A stretch of 62,549 nucleotides of DNA from Trinickia terrae (GCF_005144415.1 NZ_SWJE01000027.1:1-62549); one strand, 5' to 3'; numbered from the stretch's first letter, positions 1 to 11,121 are shown. Notes: generated by a model from the letters alone, not told the origin. Translations and numbers: made by a program.

Positions 1-1101
1 ACCGACGTCGACGTGACGACGGTGCCGGTCGAAGGCTCGCAGGACCAGGTGGACGTCGATGTGAAGGTCGCCGAGAAGCCGACGGGCGCGATCACGCTGG
101 GCGCGGGCTTCTCCTCGACGGACAAGGTGGTGCTCTCGGCAGGCGTGTCGCAGGACAACGTGTTCGGCTCGGGCACGAGCCTCTCGGTCAACGTCAACAC
201 CGCGAAGACGTACCGCACGCTGACGGTCACGCAGGTCGACCCGTACTTCACGGTGGACGGCATCAAGCGGATCACCGACGTCTATTACCGCACGACGGAG
301 CCGCTGTACTATTCGACGTCGTCGAGCTTCCGCATCATCACGGCGGGCGCGGATCTCAAGTTCGGCATTCCGTTCTCGGAAGTGGATACGGTCTACTTCG
401 GCACGGGCCTCGAGCAGAACCGCCTTGACGTCGATTCGAATACGCCGAAGAGCTATATCGACTACGTGAACGACTTCGGCCGCGTATCGAACAACGTGCC
501 GCTGACGGTCGGCTGGTCGCGCGACGCGCGCGACAGCGCGCTGGTGCCGAGCCGCGGCTACTACACGCAGGCCAATGCCGAATACGGCACGCCGATCGGC
601 GCGACCCAGTACTACAAGGCCGACTTGCAGGCCCAGTACTACTACTCGTTCGCGCGCGGCTTCGTGCTGGGCCTGAACTTCCAGGGCGGCTACGGCAACG
701 GCCTCGGCAACAAGCCGTATCCGATCTTCAAGAACTACTTCGCGGGCGGTATTGGTTCGGTTCGCGGCTATGAGCCGAGTTCGCTGGGTCCGCGCGACGC
801 GACGACGAACGACCCGATCGGCGGCTCGAAGATGGTGGTCGGCAACATCGAGCTCACGTTCCCGCTGCCGGGCACCGGCTACGACCGGACGCTGCGCGTC
901 TTCACGTTCCTCGACGGCGGCAACGTCTGGGGCAACGAGGGCAACAGCACCGGCGCGAACGGCTTGCGCTACGGCTATGGTCTCGGTCTCGCATGGATTT
1001 CGCCGATCGGCCCGCTCAAGATCAGCCTGGGCTTCCCGGTCACGAAGCACACGGGCGACAATTATCAGAAGTTCCAATTCCAGATCGGGACGGCATTCTG
1101 A
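1..1101 (+). CDS. bamA: Outer membrane protein assembly factor BamA, C-terminal part (5' end outside window)
   Basis: This is the last 366 codons of BamA, the outer-membrane barrel that folds and inserts other beta-barrel proteins. The frame is open from base 1, so the start lies upstream. The first ~30 residues look like the end of POTRA5 (DVDVKVAEKPTGAI) and the rest is the 16-strand barrel domain. The loop-6 motif GSVRGYEPSSLGPRD (the VRGF/Y family motif) is present, and the protein ends in the C-terminal aromatic expected of an outer-membrane barrel (QIGTAF). The next gene is skp, the periplasmic chaperone for the same pathway, followed by lipid A genes, the usual proteobacterial order. 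Identification is secure. Confidence 0.97.
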   Translation, partial: TDVDVTTVPVEGSQDQVDVDVKVAEKPTGAITLGAGFSSTDKVVLSAGVSQDNVFGSGTSLSVNVNTAKTYRTLTVTQVDPYFTVDGIKRITDVYYRTTEPLYYSTSSSFRIITAGADLKFGIPFSEVDTVYFGTGLEQNRLDVDSNTPKSYIDYVNDFGRVSNNVPLTVGWSRDARDSALVPSRGYYTQANAEYGTPIGATQYYKADLQAQYYYSFARGFVLGLNFQGGYGNGLGNKPYPIFKNYFAGGIGSVRGYEPSSLGPRDATTNDPIGGSKMVVGNIELTFPLPGTGYDRTLRVFTFLDGGNVWGNEGNSTGANGLRYGYGLGLAWISPIGPLKISLGFPVTKHTGDNYQKFQFQIGTAF

Positions 1102-1139
1102 CGAAAAAACGAGACCTTTACAGTATCGAGAGGAAGACT

Positions 1140-1673
1140 TTGCGAAACGGTATGTTTTCGAAACGTGTGATGTGCGCAGCTGCGCTCGCGATGGCGCTTG
1201 GCGTCAGCGCCGCTCATGCTCAGGAGGCCCGCATCGCGGCGGTCAATTCGGACCGTATCCTGCGTGAGTCGTCGGCGGCGAAGGCTGCGCAAACGAAGCT
1301 CGAAGCCGAGTTCGCGAAGCGCGACAAGGATCTGCAGGACATGGCGCAGCGCCTGAAGACGATGTCCGACTCGCTCGACAAGAACGGCGCAACGATGTCC
1401 GCCACCGATCGCGCTCAGAAGCAGCGCGACCTGTCGCAGCTCGACACCGATTTCCAGCGCAAGCAGCGCGAGTTTCGCGAAGACCTGAACCAGCGCCGCA
1501 ACGAAGAGCTGGCCGCAGTGCTCGACAAGGCGAACAAGGTCATCAAGCAGATCGCCGAGCAGCAGCACTATGACCTGATCGTGCAAGAGGCTGTCTACGT
1601 GAGCCCGCGCATCGACATCACCGATCAAGTGCTGAAGGCGCTCGCCGCATCGAGCCCGAGCGCCACGAACTGA
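1140..1673 (+). CDS. skp: Periplasmic chaperone Skp/OmpH
   Basis: Skp holds unfolded outer-membrane proteins in the periplasm for delivery to BamA. The protein starts with a signal peptide ([17 protein letters not shown], cleavage after AHA) followed by [14 protein letters not shown], the short beta strand of OmpH, and a long, highly charged helical region (about residues 50-150) that forms the tentacle coiled coils. I chose the TTG at 1140 because a GAGAGGAAG ribosome binding site lies about 5 bases upstream. The ATG at 1152 has no such site and is the alternative. The gene sits 38 bases after bamA and 20 bases before lpxD, so it is in the same operon. Confidence 0.93.
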   Translation: MRNGMFSKRVMCAAALAMALGVSAAHAQEARIAAVNSDRILRESSAAKAAQTKLEAEFAKRDKDLQDMAQRLKTMSDSLDKNGATMSATDRAQKQRDLSQLDTDFQRKQREFREDLNQRRNEELAAVLDKANKVIKQIAEQQHYDLIVQEAVYVSPRIDITDQVLKALAASSPSATN

Positions 1674-1693
1674 ACCACAGGAGTTGTACCCGC

Positions 1694-2764
1694 ATGGCAT
1701 TGACGCTCGAGGAACTCGTTGGGCGCTTCGGGGGCGAAGTGGTCGGCGACCGGGCACGCCAGGTCGGCAGCCTCGCGCCGCTCGATCAGGCAGGGCCGCA
1801 GCAACTCGCGTTCCTCGCCAATCCCAAATACCTGTCCCAAGTCGAAACGACGCAGGCCGGCGCCGTGCTGATCTCGCCGGCAGATCTGGCGAAGCTCGGT
1901 TCATCGGAAGGGCGTAACTTCATCGTCACGCCAAATCCTTACGCTTACTTTGCGCGCGTCGCGCAAATGTTCATCGATCTGGCCACGCCGAAGGCGCCGG
2001 CGGGTGTTCACCCGAGCGCGGTGATCGACGCGGCGGCGAAGGTCGCGCCAAGCGCGGTGATCGGTCCCCATGTGGTGGTGGAAGCGGGCGCCGTGATCGG
2101 GGAGAACGTCAGGCTCGACGCGAATGTCGTGGTCGGCCGCGGTACGCAGATCGGCGAGGGTTCGCACCTGTATCCGAACGTCGCCGTCTACTACGGCTGC
2201 AAGATCGGCCCGCGCGCGATCATCCACTCGGGCGCCGTGATCGGTTCCGACGGCTTCGGATTTGCCCCCGATTTCGTCGGCGAGGGCGACGTGCGTACCG
2301 GCAGCTGGGTCAAGATCCCGCAGGTCGGCGGCGTGTCGATCGGTCCGGATGTGGAGATCGGGGCGAATACGACTATCGACCGGGGGGCAATGGCCGATAC
2401 GATCATCGAGGAATGCGTGAAGATCGACAACCTCGTGCAGATTGGGCACAACTGCAAGATCGGTGCGTACACCGTCATCGCCGGCTGCGCCGGGATCGCG
2501 GGCAGCACGACGATCGGGCGGCATTGCATGATCGGCGGGGCGGTCGGGATCGCGGGGCACGTGACGCTGGCCGATTACGTCATCGTCACGGCGAAATCGG
2601 GCGTGTCGAAGTCGTTGCTGAAACCCGGCATGTACACGAGCGCATTCCCGGCCGTCGATCATGCCGACTGGAACAAGAGCGCCGCGCTGATGCGCAATCT
2701 CGACAAGTTGCGGGACCGCATCAAGGCGCTCGAAGCCGCCGCAGCGGCACGAGACAACACATAA
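1694..2764 (+). CDS. lpxD: UDP-3-O-(3-hydroxyacyl)glucosamine N-acyltransferase LpxD
   Basis: LpxD catalyses the third step of lipid A synthesis, transferring a 3-hydroxyacyl chain from acyl carrier protein to the 2-amino group of UDP-3-O-acylglucosamine in the cytoplasm. The N-terminal ~100 residues form the uridine-binding domain ([12 protein letters not shown]). Residues ~105-320 are hexapeptide repeats of a left-handed beta helix, with the catalytic histidine at about H252 in QIGHNCKIG. The C-terminal helix ([15 protein letters not shown]) is the acyl-carrier-protein binding extension. Length 356 aa is typical. It is followed by fabZ, lpxA and lpxB. Confidence 0.97.
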   Translation: MALTLEELVGRFGGEVVGDRARQVGSLAPLDQAGPQQLAFLANPKYLSQVETTQAGAVLISPADLAKLGSSEGRNFIVTPNPYAYFARVAQMFIDLATPKAPAGVHPSAVIDAAAKVAPSAVIGPHVVVEAGAVIGENVRLDANVVVGRGTQIGEGSHLYPNVAVYYGCKIGPRAIIHSGAVIGSDGFGFAPDFVGEGDVRTGSWVKIPQVGGVSIGPDVEIGANTTIDRGAMADTIIEECVKIDNLVQIGHNCKIGAYTVIAGCAGIAGSTTIGRHCMIGGAVGIAGHVTLADYVIVTAKSGVSKSLLKPGMYTSAFPAVDHADWNKSAALMRNLDKLRDRIKALEAAAAARDNT

Positions 2765-2834
2765 GGCGGCGCAAGCGGCCGGCACCCGTGTCCGCAGTCA
2801 TCATCCGCGCACTCGATGCGTGAGCAGAAACACC

Positions 2835-3296
2835 ATGAGCACTGAAAAAATCAATCTCGACATCCATAAGATCCTCACGCTGTTGCCGCATCGCTATCCG
2901 ATCCTGCTCGTGGATCGCGTGCTCGAACTCGAGCCGCACAAGAGCATCAAAGCGCTGAAGAATGTGTCGATCAACGAGCCGTACTTCATGGGGCACTTCC
3001 CGCAGCGCCCGGTGATGCCGGGCGTGCTGATCCTCGAAGCGCTTGCCCAGACGGCGGCGCTCCTGACGTTCGCGGAAGAGCCGCATGATCCCGAGAAGAC
3101 GCTTTACTACTTCGTCGGCATCGATGGCGCGCGCTTCAAGCGGGTCGTCGAGCCGGGCGATCAGCTGATGCTGAACGTGACGTTCGAGCGCTATATGCGC
3201 GGCATCTGGAAGTTCAAGGCGCGAGCGGAAGTGGAAGGTGTGGTGGCCGCGGAAGCGGACCTGATGTGTACGGTCAAGCACACCGACGGCCAGTAA
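2835..3296 (+). CDS. fabZ: 3-hydroxyacyl-[acyl-carrier-protein] dehydratase FabZ
   Basis: FabZ dehydrates beta-hydroxyacyl-ACP in fatty acid elongation and competes with LpxA for the same substrate, which explains its place in the lpx operon. The hot-dog fold is complete at 153 aa. The catalytic histidine is about H54 in [14 protein letters not shown] and the catalytic glutamate about E68 in LILEALAQ. The ATG at 2835 (MSTEKINL) is chosen; an in-frame GTG at 2820 would add only five residues and is less likely. Confidence 0.96.
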   Translation: MSTEKINLDIHKILTLLPHRYPILLVDRVLELEPHKSIKALKNVSINEPYFMGHFPQRPVMPGVLILEALAQTAALLTFAEEPHDPEKTLYYFVGIDGARFKRVVEPGDQLMLNVTFERYMRGIWKFKARAEVEGVVAAEADLMCTVKHTDGQ

Positions 3297-3448
3297 GGCG
3301 GCCCAATCACAACGGGACGCCGGGCGCCGGGGCCCATCCGGATCGGTAGCGAAGGGCCGTCGAGCCCTTCGAAGAACGAATAGCGCTCGCCGCGCCGGCA
3401 TTCGCCGAGGCAGCGAGCTAAGCGCAACAGAAGGAAAGGCGAACGCGC

Positions 3449-4237
3449 ATGAGCAGGATTCATCCCACCGCGATCATCGAACAAGGCGCCGAGATCGGCG
3501 AAGACGTCGAAATCGGGCCGTACGCGGTCGTCGGCGCACACGTGACGATTGGCGCGCGCACGACGATCGGCTCGCACAGCGTCATCGAAGGGCACACGAC
3601 ACTCGGCGTCGACAACCGGATTGGCCACTATGCGTCCGTCGGCGGCCGTCCCCAGGACATGAAGTACCAAGGCGAGCCGACTCGCCTCGAAATCGGCGAC
3701 CGCAACACGATCCGCGAATTCACGACGATCCACACCGGCACTGTGCAGGATGCCGGCGTGACGACGCTCGGCGACGACAACTGGATCATGGCGTACGTGC
3801 ATATCGGCCACGATTGCCGGGTCGGCAGCCATGCGATCCTGTCGAGCAACGCGCAAATGGCCGGCCACGTGGTGATCGGCGACTGGGCGATCGTCGGCGG
3901 CATGTCGGGCGTTCACCAGTTCGTGCGCATCGGCGAGCATTCGATGCTCGGCGGCGCCTCGGCGCTCGTGCAGGACATTCCGCCGTTCGTCATCGCAGCG
4001 GGCAACAAGGCGGAGCCGCATGGCGTCAATGTCGAAGGCCTGCGCCGGCGCGGCTTTTCGCCGGATGCGATCTCTGCCCTGCGAACCGCCTATCGGCTGC
4101 TGTACAAGAACGGCCTGTCTCTCGAAGACGCAAAAGCGCAATTGCGCGAACTGGCCGCCGCGGGCGGGGACGGCGACGCGGCCGTCAAGACGCTGGTCGA
4201 TTTCATCGAAGCGTCGCAGCGCGGGATCATTCGCTAA
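3449..4237 (+). CDS. lpxA: Acyl-ACP--UDP-N-acetylglucosamine O-acyltransferase LpxA
   Basis: LpxA performs the first step of lipid A synthesis, O-acylation of UDP-GlcNAc. The sequence is a left-handed beta helix of hexapeptide repeats (residues ~1-190), with the catalytic histidine at about H121 in HIGHDCRVG. The C-terminal helical domain starts at [11 protein letters not shown]. The 262 aa length is normal. The 152 bases before it, after fabZ, hold no gene that I recognise; an AGAAGGAAAGGCG ribosome binding site precedes the ATG. lpxB starts 3 bases after its stop codon. Confidence 0.97.
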   Translation: MSRIHPTAIIEQGAEIGEDVEIGPYAVVGAHVTIGARTTIGSHSVIEGHTTLGVDNRIGHYASVGGRPQDMKYQGEPTRLEIGDRNTIREFTTIHTGTVQDAGVTTLGDDNWIMAYVHIGHDCRVGSHAILSSNAQMAGHVVIGDWAIVGGMSGVHQFVRIGEHSMLGGASALVQDIPPFVIAAGNKAEPHGVNVEGLRRRGFSPDAISALRTAYRLLYKNGLSLEDAKAQLRELAAAGGDGDAAVKTLVDFIEASQRGIIR

Positions 4238-4240
4238 ACG

Positions 4241-5410
4241 ATGGCGCTGCAACCCAGTCCGCTGCGGCTTGCGCTGGTTGCCGGCGAGCCGTCGGGCGAC
4301 TTGCTCGCGGCATCGCTGCTCGGCGGGCTCGCGCAGCGCCTGCCGGCCTCGACGCAGTATTTCGGCATCGGCGGTCCGCGCATGATCGAGCAAGGGTTCG
4401 ACGCGCATTGGCCGATGGATACGCTGACGGTGCGCGGTCTCATCGAGCCGCTTACGCGAATCCCCGAGATCCTGCGCGTGCGCAGCGAGCTCAAGCATCA
4501 GTTGCTGGCCGATCCGCCGCATGCGTTCATCGGCATCGATTCATCGGGGTTCAATTTCAGCGTCGAGCCCGCGTTGCGCGAAGCCGGGATTCCGACGATC
4601 CACTTCAATTGCCCGACGATCTGGGCGTGGCGTGGCTGGCGCATCAAGAAGATCGCCAAGGCCGTCGACCATATGCTCTGCCTGTATCCGTTCGAGAAGG
4701 CGATTCTCGAGAAGGCGGGCGTGTCCGCCACGTACGTCGGCCATCCGCTTGCCGATCAAATCCCGCTCGAGCCCGATACTGCCGGTGCGCGTGTGGCGCT
4801 CGGGCTGCCGGAGGGCGGATCGATCATCGCGGTGCTGCCGGGCAGCCGCCGCTCCGAAATCAAGCTGATCGGGCCGACGTTCTTCGACGCGATGGAATTG
4901 ATGCAAGCGCGCGAGCCGGGCATCCGCTTCGTGATGCCCGCTGCCACGCCGGCGCTGCGCGAGATGCTGCAGCCGCTCGTCGAGGCGCATCCAAAGCTCG
5001 CGCTGACGATCGTCGACGGCCAGGCCCAGCTCGCAATGACCGCTGCCGACGCGCTGCTCGTGAAGAGCGGCACCGTGACGCTCGAAGCTGCGCTCCTGAA
5101 AAAGCCGATGGTCATCTCGTACAAGGTGCCCTGGCTCGAAGGCCAGATCATGCGGCACATGGGCTATCTGCCGTACGTCGGCCTGCCGAATATCCTTGCC
5201 GGGCGTTTCGTCGTGCCGGAGATCCTGCAGCACTTCGCGACGCCCGAAGCGCTCGCCGACGCCACCCTGACCCAATTGCGCGACGAGGCCAATCGGCGCA
5301 CGCTCACGGAAATTTTCACCGAGATGCATCACGCGCTGCGGCAGAACACGGCGCAGCGCGCGGCGGAAGCCGTCGAGCGCGTGATTGAAGCGAGGAAGCC
5401 GCGTCCATGA
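4241..5410 (+). CDS. lpxB: Lipid-A-disaccharide synthase LpxB
   Basis: LpxB is a GT19 glycosyltransferase that joins UDP-diacylglucosamine and lipid X to form the tetraacyl disaccharide 1-phosphate at the inner membrane face. The N-terminal signature [16 protein letters not shown] and the motif [11 protein letters not shown] are both present, as is the UDP-binding C-terminal half ([21 protein letters not shown]). At 389 aa it is full length. It begins 3 bases after lpxA and its stop overlaps the rnhB start (ATGA), so translation is probably coupled. Confidence 0.97.
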   Translation: MALQPSPLRLALVAGEPSGDLLAASLLGGLAQRLPASTQYFGIGGPRMIEQGFDAHWPMDTLTVRGLIEPLTRIPEILRVRSELKHQLLADPPHAFIGIDSSGFNFSVEPALREAGIPTIHFNCPTIWAWRGWRIKKIAKAVDHMLCLYPFEKAILEKAGVSATYVGHPLADQIPLEPDTAGARVALGLPEGGSIIAVLPGSRRSEIKLIGPTFFDAMELMQAREPGIRFVMPAATPALREMLQPLVEAHPKLALTIVDGQAQLAMTAADALLVKSGTVTLEAALLKKPMVISYKVPWLEGQIMRHMGYLPYVGLPNILAGRFVVPEILQHFATPEALADATLTQLRDEANRRTLTEIFTEMHHALRQNTAQRAAEAVERVIEARKPRP

Positions 5411-6108
5411 CGGCAGCCAAGACATCGCGCCGTAAACTCGTTGCTGCGGCGCCCGAAGAGCCCGCGCAGCCGGGGTTCGATTTCGGCTCGCCGCAGGATA
5501 TCGTTTGCGGCGTCGACGAAGCCGGCCGCGGGCCGCTCGCCGGGCCGGTCGTCGCGGCCGCCGTGATTCTCGATCCGAAACGCAGGATTCGCGGCCTCGA
5601 CGACTCGAAGGTGCTTTCCGCCAAGAAACGCGAGGAGCTGTACGAGAAGATCGTCGAGCGCTCGCTTGCGTATTGCGTGGCTTCGGCGAGCGTCGAGGAA
5701 ATCGATACGCTCAACATCCTGCACGCGACGATGCTGGCGATGCGGCGCGCGGTCGAAGGCCTCGCGATCGTGCCGACGCTCGTCAAGATCGATGGCAACC
5801 GCTGTCCGGTTCTGCCGATGCGCAGCGAGGCGATCGTCGGCGGCGATGCGCTCGTATCGTGCATTTCGGCTGCGTCGATTCTCGCCAAGGTGACGCGCGA
5901 CCGGATGCTGCTGGAACTGCACCAGGACTTCCCGATGTACGGCTTCAACGCGCATGCGGGCTACGGCACGCCGCAGCATCTCGCGGCGTTGTTCGAGCAT
6001 GGCCCGTGCGAACATCACCGGCGCTCGTTTGCGCCGGTGCGCGAAGCGCAGGCCAGGCGCGTGCTGCGCGTGAAGCTGCCGGGCGACGTGCCGGGGGCAG
6101 CCTCGTGA
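5407..6108 (+). CDS. rnhB: Ribonuclease HII
   Basis: RNase HII removes ribonucleotides and RNA primers from RNA-DNA hybrids. The active-site motif [17 protein letters not shown] carries the D-E-G pair, [12 protein letters not shown] follows, and the downstream acidic and C-terminal motifs are visible ([19 protein letters not shown]). An N-terminal extension of about 35 residues rich in Ala and charged residues precedes the domain, as in many Burkholderia homologues. The ATG overlaps the lpxB stop by 4 bases and its own stop overlaps the next gene (GTGA). Confidence 0.96.
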   Translation: MTAAKTSRRKLVAAAPEEPAQPGFDFGSPQDIVCGVDEAGRGPLAGPVVAAAVILDPKRRIRGLDDSKVLSAKKREELYEKIVERSLAYCVASASVEEIDTLNILHATMLAMRRAVEGLAIVPTLVKIDGNRCPVLPMRSEAIVGGDALVSCISAASILAKVTRDRMLLELHQDFPMYGFNAHAGYGTPQHLAALFEHGPCEHHRRSFAPVREAQARRVLRVKLPGDVPGAAS

Positions 6109-6890
6109 AAGCCATTACTTCGCGTGACAACCCGGTTTACAAGCGTCTGAAGGCGCTGGCGGGATCGACTCACCAGCAGCGCAAGAGCGGCCATGCGCTG
6201 CTCGAGGGCCTGCATCTGGCGAGCGCCTATCTCGATGTGGCGGGCCAGCCCGAGACTTGCGTCGTCACCGACGCTGCACTGAAGCATGCCGAAACGCAGG
6301 CGATCGTCGGCCGGATCGACGAGCACCGTATCGTCACGTTGCCCGATGCGCTTTTCGGGCAGCTGTCGAACGTGGTCAACGGCGTCGGCATTTTGCTGCT
6401 GGTGCCGAAGCCGGAAATGCCGTTGCCCGAACGTGTGAAGACCTCATGCATCGTGCTTGATGGCGTGCAGGATGCGGGCAACGTCGGCTCGATCCTGCGC
6501 AGTGCCGCAGCCGCCGGCATCTCGCATGTGTTCTGCGCACCGGGTACCGCTTACGCGTGGTCGTCGAAAGTCCTGCGCTCGGGGATGGGTGCGCATTTCC
6601 TGCTTGAGATTCATGAGGACGTCGCGGCCAACACGCTGATCGAGTGCCTGGCGATGCCGGTTGCGATCACCGATTCGCACGCGGCCCAGGCGCTTTACGA
6701 TTGCGACCTGACGGGGCCGCTTGCCTGGGTATTCGGCAACGAAGGGGCTGGTGTGTCCCAGGACTGGCGCGATGCAGTGACGCATCGACTGACTATTCCG
6801 CAGCCGGGGGGCATGGAGTCGCTGAATGTGGCGGCCGCCGCCGCCGTGTGTCTCTTCGAGCAGTGCCGTCAACAGCGCGCGCGGCGCTGA
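6105..6890 (+). CDS. TrmH/SpoU-family RNA 2'-O-methyltransferase
   Basis: This is an S-adenosylmethionine-dependent RNA methyltransferase of the SPOUT knot class. The N-terminal ~100 residues are the SpoU substrate-binding domain ([15 protein letters not shown]). The three SpoU motifs follow in order: motif 1 [20 protein letters not shown], motif 2 FGNEGAGVS, and motif 3 [18 protein letters not shown]. The target nucleotide (23S rRNA or tRNA) cannot be read from sequence, so no symbol is given. The start is a GTG overlapping the rnhB stop. It is the last gene of the lipid A operon; ppsR faces it. Confidence 0.92.
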   Translation: MKAITSRDNPVYKRLKALAGSTHQQRKSGHALLEGLHLASAYLDVAGQPETCVVTDAALKHAETQAIVGRIDEHRIVTLPDALFGQLSNVVNGVGILLLVPKPEMPLPERVKTSCIVLDGVQDAGNVGSILRSAAAAGISHVFCAPGTAYAWSSKVLRSGMGAHFLLEIHEDVAANTLIECLAMPVAITDSHAAQALYDCDLTGPLAWVFGNEGAGVSQDWRDAVTHRLTIPQPGGMESLNVAAAAAVCLFEQCRQQRARR

Positions 6891-6917
6891 GCGCCGCCGG
6901 CTGCCGCGGGGGCGGCT

Positions 6918-7733
6918 TCAATACGACGGCCGATCGAGCTTGATCTCCTGCAGAATCGTCGTGGCGATTTCCTCGATCGACTTGTGCGTCGACGACAGCC
7001 ACTTGATCCCTTCGCGTCGCATCATCGCTTCGGCTTCGTTGATCTCGTAGCGGCAATTTTCCGGCGCCGCGTACTTGCTGCCCGGCCGCCGCTCGTTGCG
7101 GATCTCCGAGAGCCGCTGAGGATCGATGGACAAGCCGAACATCTTGCTGCGATGCGGGTAGAGCGCGCTCGGCAGCTTGGCGCGCTCGAAGTCTTCCGGA
7201 ATCAAGGGATAGTTGGCGGCCTTCACACCGTACTGCATCGCGAGATAAAGGCTCGTCGGCGTCTTGCCGCTGCGCGAGACGCCGATCAGGATCACGTCGG
7301 CATCGGCGAGGTTGCGGTTCGACTGGCCGTCGTCGTGGGCGAGCGAGAAGTTGATCGCCTCGATGCGGGTCTTGTACTCCTCGGTGTCGGCGTTCTGATG
7401 GCCGCGGCCGATCGCGTGCGTCGACTTCATCTCCAATTCCTGCTCGAGCGGTTCGACGAACTGCTGGAAGATGTCGAGCACGAGCGCATTCGAGTTCTTG
7501 ACGATGGCGTTCGACGCGCTGTCGACGAGCGTCGTGAACACGATCGGCCGGCGGCCGTCGAGCGCGGCGGCTTCGGCGATCTTTTCGACCGTTGCGTAGG
7601 CCTTGTCGGCGGAGTCGACGAACGGCACGCGCACGAGGCGGAATTTCTGGTCGAACTGAGACAGGATCGAGTGCGCGAAGGTCTCGGCGGTGATCCCGGT
7701 ACCGTCGGAGACGATGAATACGGTGGGCGGCAT
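6918..7733 (-). CDS. ppsR: Phosphoenolpyruvate synthase regulatory protein (PEP synthase kinase/pyrophosphorylase)
   Basis: PpsR (former DUF299) switches PEP synthase off by ADP-dependent phosphorylation and on by phosphate-dependent dephosphorylation. The protein begins PPTVFIVSDGTGITAET, the family N-terminus, and has the P-loop GVSRSGKTPTSLYLA at about residues 150-165. I start it at the ATG at 7733 rather than 7796, because the 21 extra residues do not resemble the family. It is divergent from ppsA, its target, which makes the assignment firm. Length is 271 aa. Confidence 0.95.
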   Translation of the reverse strand: MPPTVFIVSDGTGITAETFAHSILSQFDQKFRLVRVPFVDSADKAYATVEKIAEAAALDGRRPIVFTTLVDSASNAIVKNSNALVLDIFQQFVEPLEQELEMKSTHAIGRGHQNADTEEYKTRIEAINFSLAHDDGQSNRNLADADVILIGVSRSGKTPTSLYLAMQYGVKAANYPLIPEDFERAKLPSALYPHRSKMFGLSIDPQRLSEIRNERRPGSKYAAPENCRYEINEAEAMMRREGIKWLSSTHKSIEEIATTILQEIKLDRPSY

Positions 7734-8110
7734 CAATAAGGCACGGAATGTGCTGAAAAAAGGCAACGGCGGGGAGGTGCGCCAATCGAGGTGCAATTCT
7801 CATCAGACCGCCACACTTCCACGGTCAGCACGGTAGAATAGCGGCAACTTGTTGGATAAGCAATTGCGGGCGGATCGCATCGAATTCCGCGTCGTTTCGG
7901 CAGAGTTCGCTGAAAATTGCGGCAAATCCGGGGAAATCTCCGCTTTATCGGGCTTTTCCCCGTATTTTGCGGCAGACCCTTTGGCCGCTCGAGCGCCGGC
8001 GATTGCTTCTCCAACAGGTTGTGCAAGGCGCGGCGTTCCGCTTCCTATGAGCGGCCCGCGCATAAGCCCACTTGCCCAGCCGAGAATTTCTTTCACACTT
8101 AGGGGCTTGT
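7734..8110. promoter_or_regulatory. Divergent intergenic region between ppsR and ppsA
   Basis: This 377-base gap holds no credible gene. It must contain the divergent promoters for ppsR (minus) and ppsA (plus). It is locally less GC-rich around 7850-7990, and the sequence TGCGGCA recurs on either side of a run of short C/G tracts. I could not assign -35/-10 boxes with confidence. Confidence 0.4.
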
Positions 8111-10516
8111 ATGACTAACGCAGTAAACGTCGCAAAGGACCAGGCGTATGTAGTTCCGTTCGAGCAGTTGCGGATGACCGATGTGGAGATTGTGGGCGGC
8201 AAGAACGCGTCGCTCGGCGAGATGATCAGCCAGCTCGCCGAAGCGGGGGTTCGAGTGCCGACCGGCTTCGCCACGACGGCGCTCGCGTTCCGCGATTTCC
8301 TCCAGCACAACAACCTCACCGAACGTATCGCCCAACGTCTTGAGTCGCTCGACGTCGACGATGTGAAGGCGCTCGCCGACGCGGGCAAAGAAATCCGTCA
8401 ATGGATCGTCGACGCGCCGATGCAGTCGCGCCTCGAGCAAGAGATTCGCGCCGGCTTCGCGACGCTGCAGAACAGCTCGCCCGAAGAGCTGTCGTTCGCG
8501 GTGCGCTCGTCGGCGACGGCCGAAGACTTGCCCGACGCGTCGTTCGCGGGCCAGCAGGAAAGCTATCTGAACGTGGTCGGCATCGAGGACGTCCTCGACC
8601 GCATGAAGCACGTGTTCGCGTCGCTCTATAACGACCGCGCGATTTCCTATCGTGTCCACAAGGGCTTCACGCACGCGGAAGTGGCCCTGTCGGCCGGCGT
8701 GCAGCGCATGGTCCGCTCGGACGTGGGCGCGGCCGGCGTGATGTTCACGCTCGATACCGAGTCGGGCTTCAAGGACGCCGTGTTCATCACGTCGAGCTAC
8801 GGTCTTGGTGAGACCGTCGTGCAAGGCGCGGTGAATCCGGACGAGTTCTACGTTTTCAAGACCACGCTCGCGCAAGGCAAGTATCCGATCATCCGCCGCT
8901 CGATCGGCTCGAAGCTCATCAAGATGGAGTTCTCGAAGCCGGGCGAGCCGGGCCGCGTGAAGACCGTCGACGTGGCGCACGAGCAGCGCAACCGCTTCTC
9001 GATCACCGACGAAGACGTGATCGAGCTCGCGAAGTACGCCGTCATCATCGAGAAGCACTACCAGCGTCCAATGGACATCGAGTGGGGCAAGGACGGCCGC
9101 GACGGCAAGATCTTCATCCTTCAGGCGCGCCCCGAGACGGTGAAGAGCCAGGCGCACGGCAAGGCCGAGCAGCGCTTCAGGCTCAAGGGCCAGTCGCAAG
9201 TGATCGCCACCGGCCGCGCGATCGGCCAGAAGATCGGCGCGGGTCCGGTGCGCGTGATTCACGATCCGTCGGAGATGGAGCGCGTGCAACCGGGTGACGT
9301 CCTCGTCGCCGACATGACCGACCCGAACTGGGAGCCGGTCATGAAGCGCGCTTCGGCGATCGTCACGAACCGCGGCGGGCGCACCTGCCACGCGGCGATC
9401 ATCGCGCGTGAGCTGGGCGTGCCGGCGGTGGTCGGCTGCGGCGACGCCACCGATGTCCTGAAGGACGGCTCGCTCGTCACCGTGTCGTGCGCGGAAGGCG
9501 ACGAAGGCAAGATCTACGACGGCCTGCTCGAAACCGAAGTCACCGAAGTCCAGCGCGGCGAGCTGCCGCCGGTTCCGGTGAAGATCATGATGAACGTCGG
9601 CAATCCGCAGCTCGCCTTCGACTTCTCGCAACTGCCGAATGCCGGCGTGGGTCTCGCACGTCTCGAGTTCATCATCAACAACAACATCGGCGTGCATCCG
9701 AAGGCGATTCTCGAGTACCCGAATGTCGATGCGGACTTGAAGAAGGCCGTGGAAAGCGTCGCGCGCGGGCATGCGTCGCCGCGCGCGTTCTACGTCGACA
9801 AGCTGACCGAAGGCATCGCCACGATCGCGGCGGCGTTCTATCCGCGCCCGGTGATCGTGCGCCTGTCGGACTTCAAGTCGAACGAGTACAAGAAGCTGAT
9901 CGGCGGTTCGCGCTACGAGCCGGACGAAGAGAACCCGATGCTGGGCTTCCGCGGCGCGTCGCGCTATATCGCGGAAGACTTCGCGCAGGCGTTCGAGATG
10001 GAGTGCCTGGCGTTGAAGCGCGTGCGCGAAGAGATGGGCCTCGACAACGTCGAGATCATGGTGCCGTTCGTGCGTACGGTGAAGCAGGCGGAGCGTGTCG
10101 TGGGCCTGCTTGCGAAGTTCGGCTTGAAGCGCGGCGAGAAGGGTCTGCGTCTCATCATGATGTGCGAGATTCCGTCGAACGCGATCCTCGCGGAGCAGTT
10201 CCTCGAGCACTTCGACGGCTTCTCGATCGGTTCGAACGACCTCACGCAGCTGACGCTCGGCCTCGACCGCGACTCGGGCATGGAGCTGCTCGCCGCCGAT
10301 TTCGACGAGCGCGACGAAGCGGTCAAGTTCCTGCTCAAGCGCGCGATCGATACGTGCCTCCGCCTAAACAAGTACGTGGGCATCTGCGGCCAGGGCCCGT
10401 CCGATCATCCGGATTTCGCGCAATGGCTGACCGATGAAGGCATCGTGTCGATCTCGCTGAACCCGGACACGATCATCGACACGTGGCAGGCGCTCGCGAA
10501 GTCGGCGAAGCAGTAA
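8111..10516 (+). CDS. ppsA: Phosphoenolpyruvate synthase (pyruvate, water dikinase)
   Basis: PpsA converts pyruvate, ATP and water to PEP, AMP and phosphate for gluconeogenesis. Domains in order: the ATP/pyruvate-binding domain (about residues 15-350, [11 protein letters not shown] near the start), the swivelling phosphohistidine domain with H427 in [15 protein letters not shown], and the PEP-utilising TIM barrel with [17 protein letters not shown] and the catalytic C759 in [11 protein letters not shown]. The ATG at 8111 is used; an upstream in-frame start at 8072 would add non-conserved residues. The 801 aa length is standard. The gene is followed by a strong terminator. Confidence 0.97.
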   Translation: MTNAVNVAKDQAYVVPFEQLRMTDVEIVGGKNASLGEMISQLAEAGVRVPTGFATTALAFRDFLQHNNLTERIAQRLESLDVDDVKALADAGKEIRQWIVDAPMQSRLEQEIRAGFATLQNSSPEELSFAVRSSATAEDLPDASFAGQQESYLNVVGIEDVLDRMKHVFASLYNDRAISYRVHKGFTHAEVALSAGVQRMVRSDVGAAGVMFTLDTESGFKDAVFITSSYGLGETVVQGAVNPDEFYVFKTTLAQGKYPIIRRSIGSKLIKMEFSKPGEPGRVKTVDVAHEQRNRFSITDEDVIELAKYAVIIEKHYQRPMDIEWGKDGRDGKIFILQARPETVKSQAHGKAEQRFRLKGQSQVIATGRAIGQKIGAGPVRVIHDPSEMERVQPGDVLVADMTDPNWEPVMKRASAIVTNRGGRTCHAAIIARELGVPAVVGCGDATDVLKDGSLVTVSCAEGDEGKIYDGLLETEVTEVQRGELPPVPVKIMMNVGNPQLAFDFSQLPNAGVGLARLEFIINNNIGVHPKAILEYPNVDADLKKAVESVARGHASPRAFYVDKLTEGIATIAAAFYPRPVIVRLSDFKSNEYKKLIGGSRYEPDEENPMLGFRGASRYIAEDFAQAFEMECLALKRVREEMGLDNVEIMVPFVRTVKQAERVVGLLAKFGLKRGEKGLRLIMMCEIPSNAILAEQFLEHFDGFSIGSNDLTQLTLGLDRDSGMELLAADFDERDEAVKFLLKRAIDTCLRLNKYVGICGQGPSDHPDFAQWLTDEGIVSISLNPDTIIDTWQALAKSAKQ

Positions 10517-10593
10517 GCGCTAGGGAGCGGCACGGTCGGCGTGAGTCAGCCGTGCGGCTCCTTGGCGACACGAAATGTCCGACGTTCGTGCTA

Positions 10594-10620
10594 TAACACC
10601 CCGGTATATCCGGGGTGTTT
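10594..10620 (+). terminator. Rho-independent terminator of ppsA
   Basis: A perfect 10-bp stem (AACACCCCGG and its complement, 10594-10603 and 10609-10618) with a 5-base loop is followed by a T-rich stretch. A second, weaker hairpin (about 12 bp with one mismatch, 10524-10535 with 10550-10561) lies between it and the ppsA stop. Confidence 0.85.
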
Positions 10621-10638
10621 TGCTTTGGGAGAACGACA

Positions 10639-11085
10639 ATGAGATCGGGCGAACTATTCTGGTGGATCGGCACGGGAGTGCTGATCGCCGCGGAGTTGCT
10701 GACGGGGACGTTCTACCTGCTGATGATCGCGCTCGGCTTCGTCGCGGGCGCGCTGGCCCATCTGCTCGGCGCGAGTCTCGACGCGCAGCTTGCACTGGCG
10801 GCCGTGGTGGCGCTCGCGGCGGTGATCCTGCTGCGCCGCTCGCGATTCGGCCGCCGGAGGCAGCGGCGCGACGCTTCGTTCAACCCGGACGTCAATCTCG
10901 ACATCGGCACGACGCTCACCGTCGAAGCCTGGCAAGACCGGCGTGCCCGCACGGAGTATCGCGGCGCTCAGTGGGATGTGGAGCTGGCGCCGGGCGAGCG
11001 CGAGGATGCGCGTGTCTATGAGATTGCCGCCGTGCGCGGCAACTGCCTGATCGTCGCCGCGAAAAGGCAGGCGGCGCATGCTTGA
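10639..11085 (+). CDS. NfeD-family membrane protein
   Basis: This is a short NfeD-like protein of 148 aa. Two or three hydrophobic helices occupy residues ~5-75 (FWWIGTGVLIAAELLTGTFYLLMIALGFVAG), followed by a soluble OB-fold domain (residues ~85-148). Proteins of this type form an operon with SPFH/stomatin proteins and are thought to act in membrane quality control, which fits the stomatin gene 36 bases downstream. The ATG at 10639 has a GGGAGAACG ribosome binding site. The role is inferred from family and context. Confidence 0.85.
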   Translation: MRSGELFWWIGTGVLIAAELLTGTFYLLMIALGFVAGALAHLLGASLDAQLALAAVVALAAVILLRRSRFGRRRQRRDASFNPDVNLDIGTTLTVEAWQDRRARTEYRGAQWDVELAPGEREDARVYEIAAVRGNCLIVAAKRQAAHA

Positions 11086-11121
11086 CCTCGAAGAACCAGC
11101 CATTAAAAAAGGAGTTGAAGA

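Noticed and set aside
1065-1904. Long minus-strand open frames opposite the lipid A genes (also opposite ppsA, guaB and others)
   Set aside because: They are Arg/His/Ala/Asp-rich mirror frames of GC-rich coding DNA with no family motifs.
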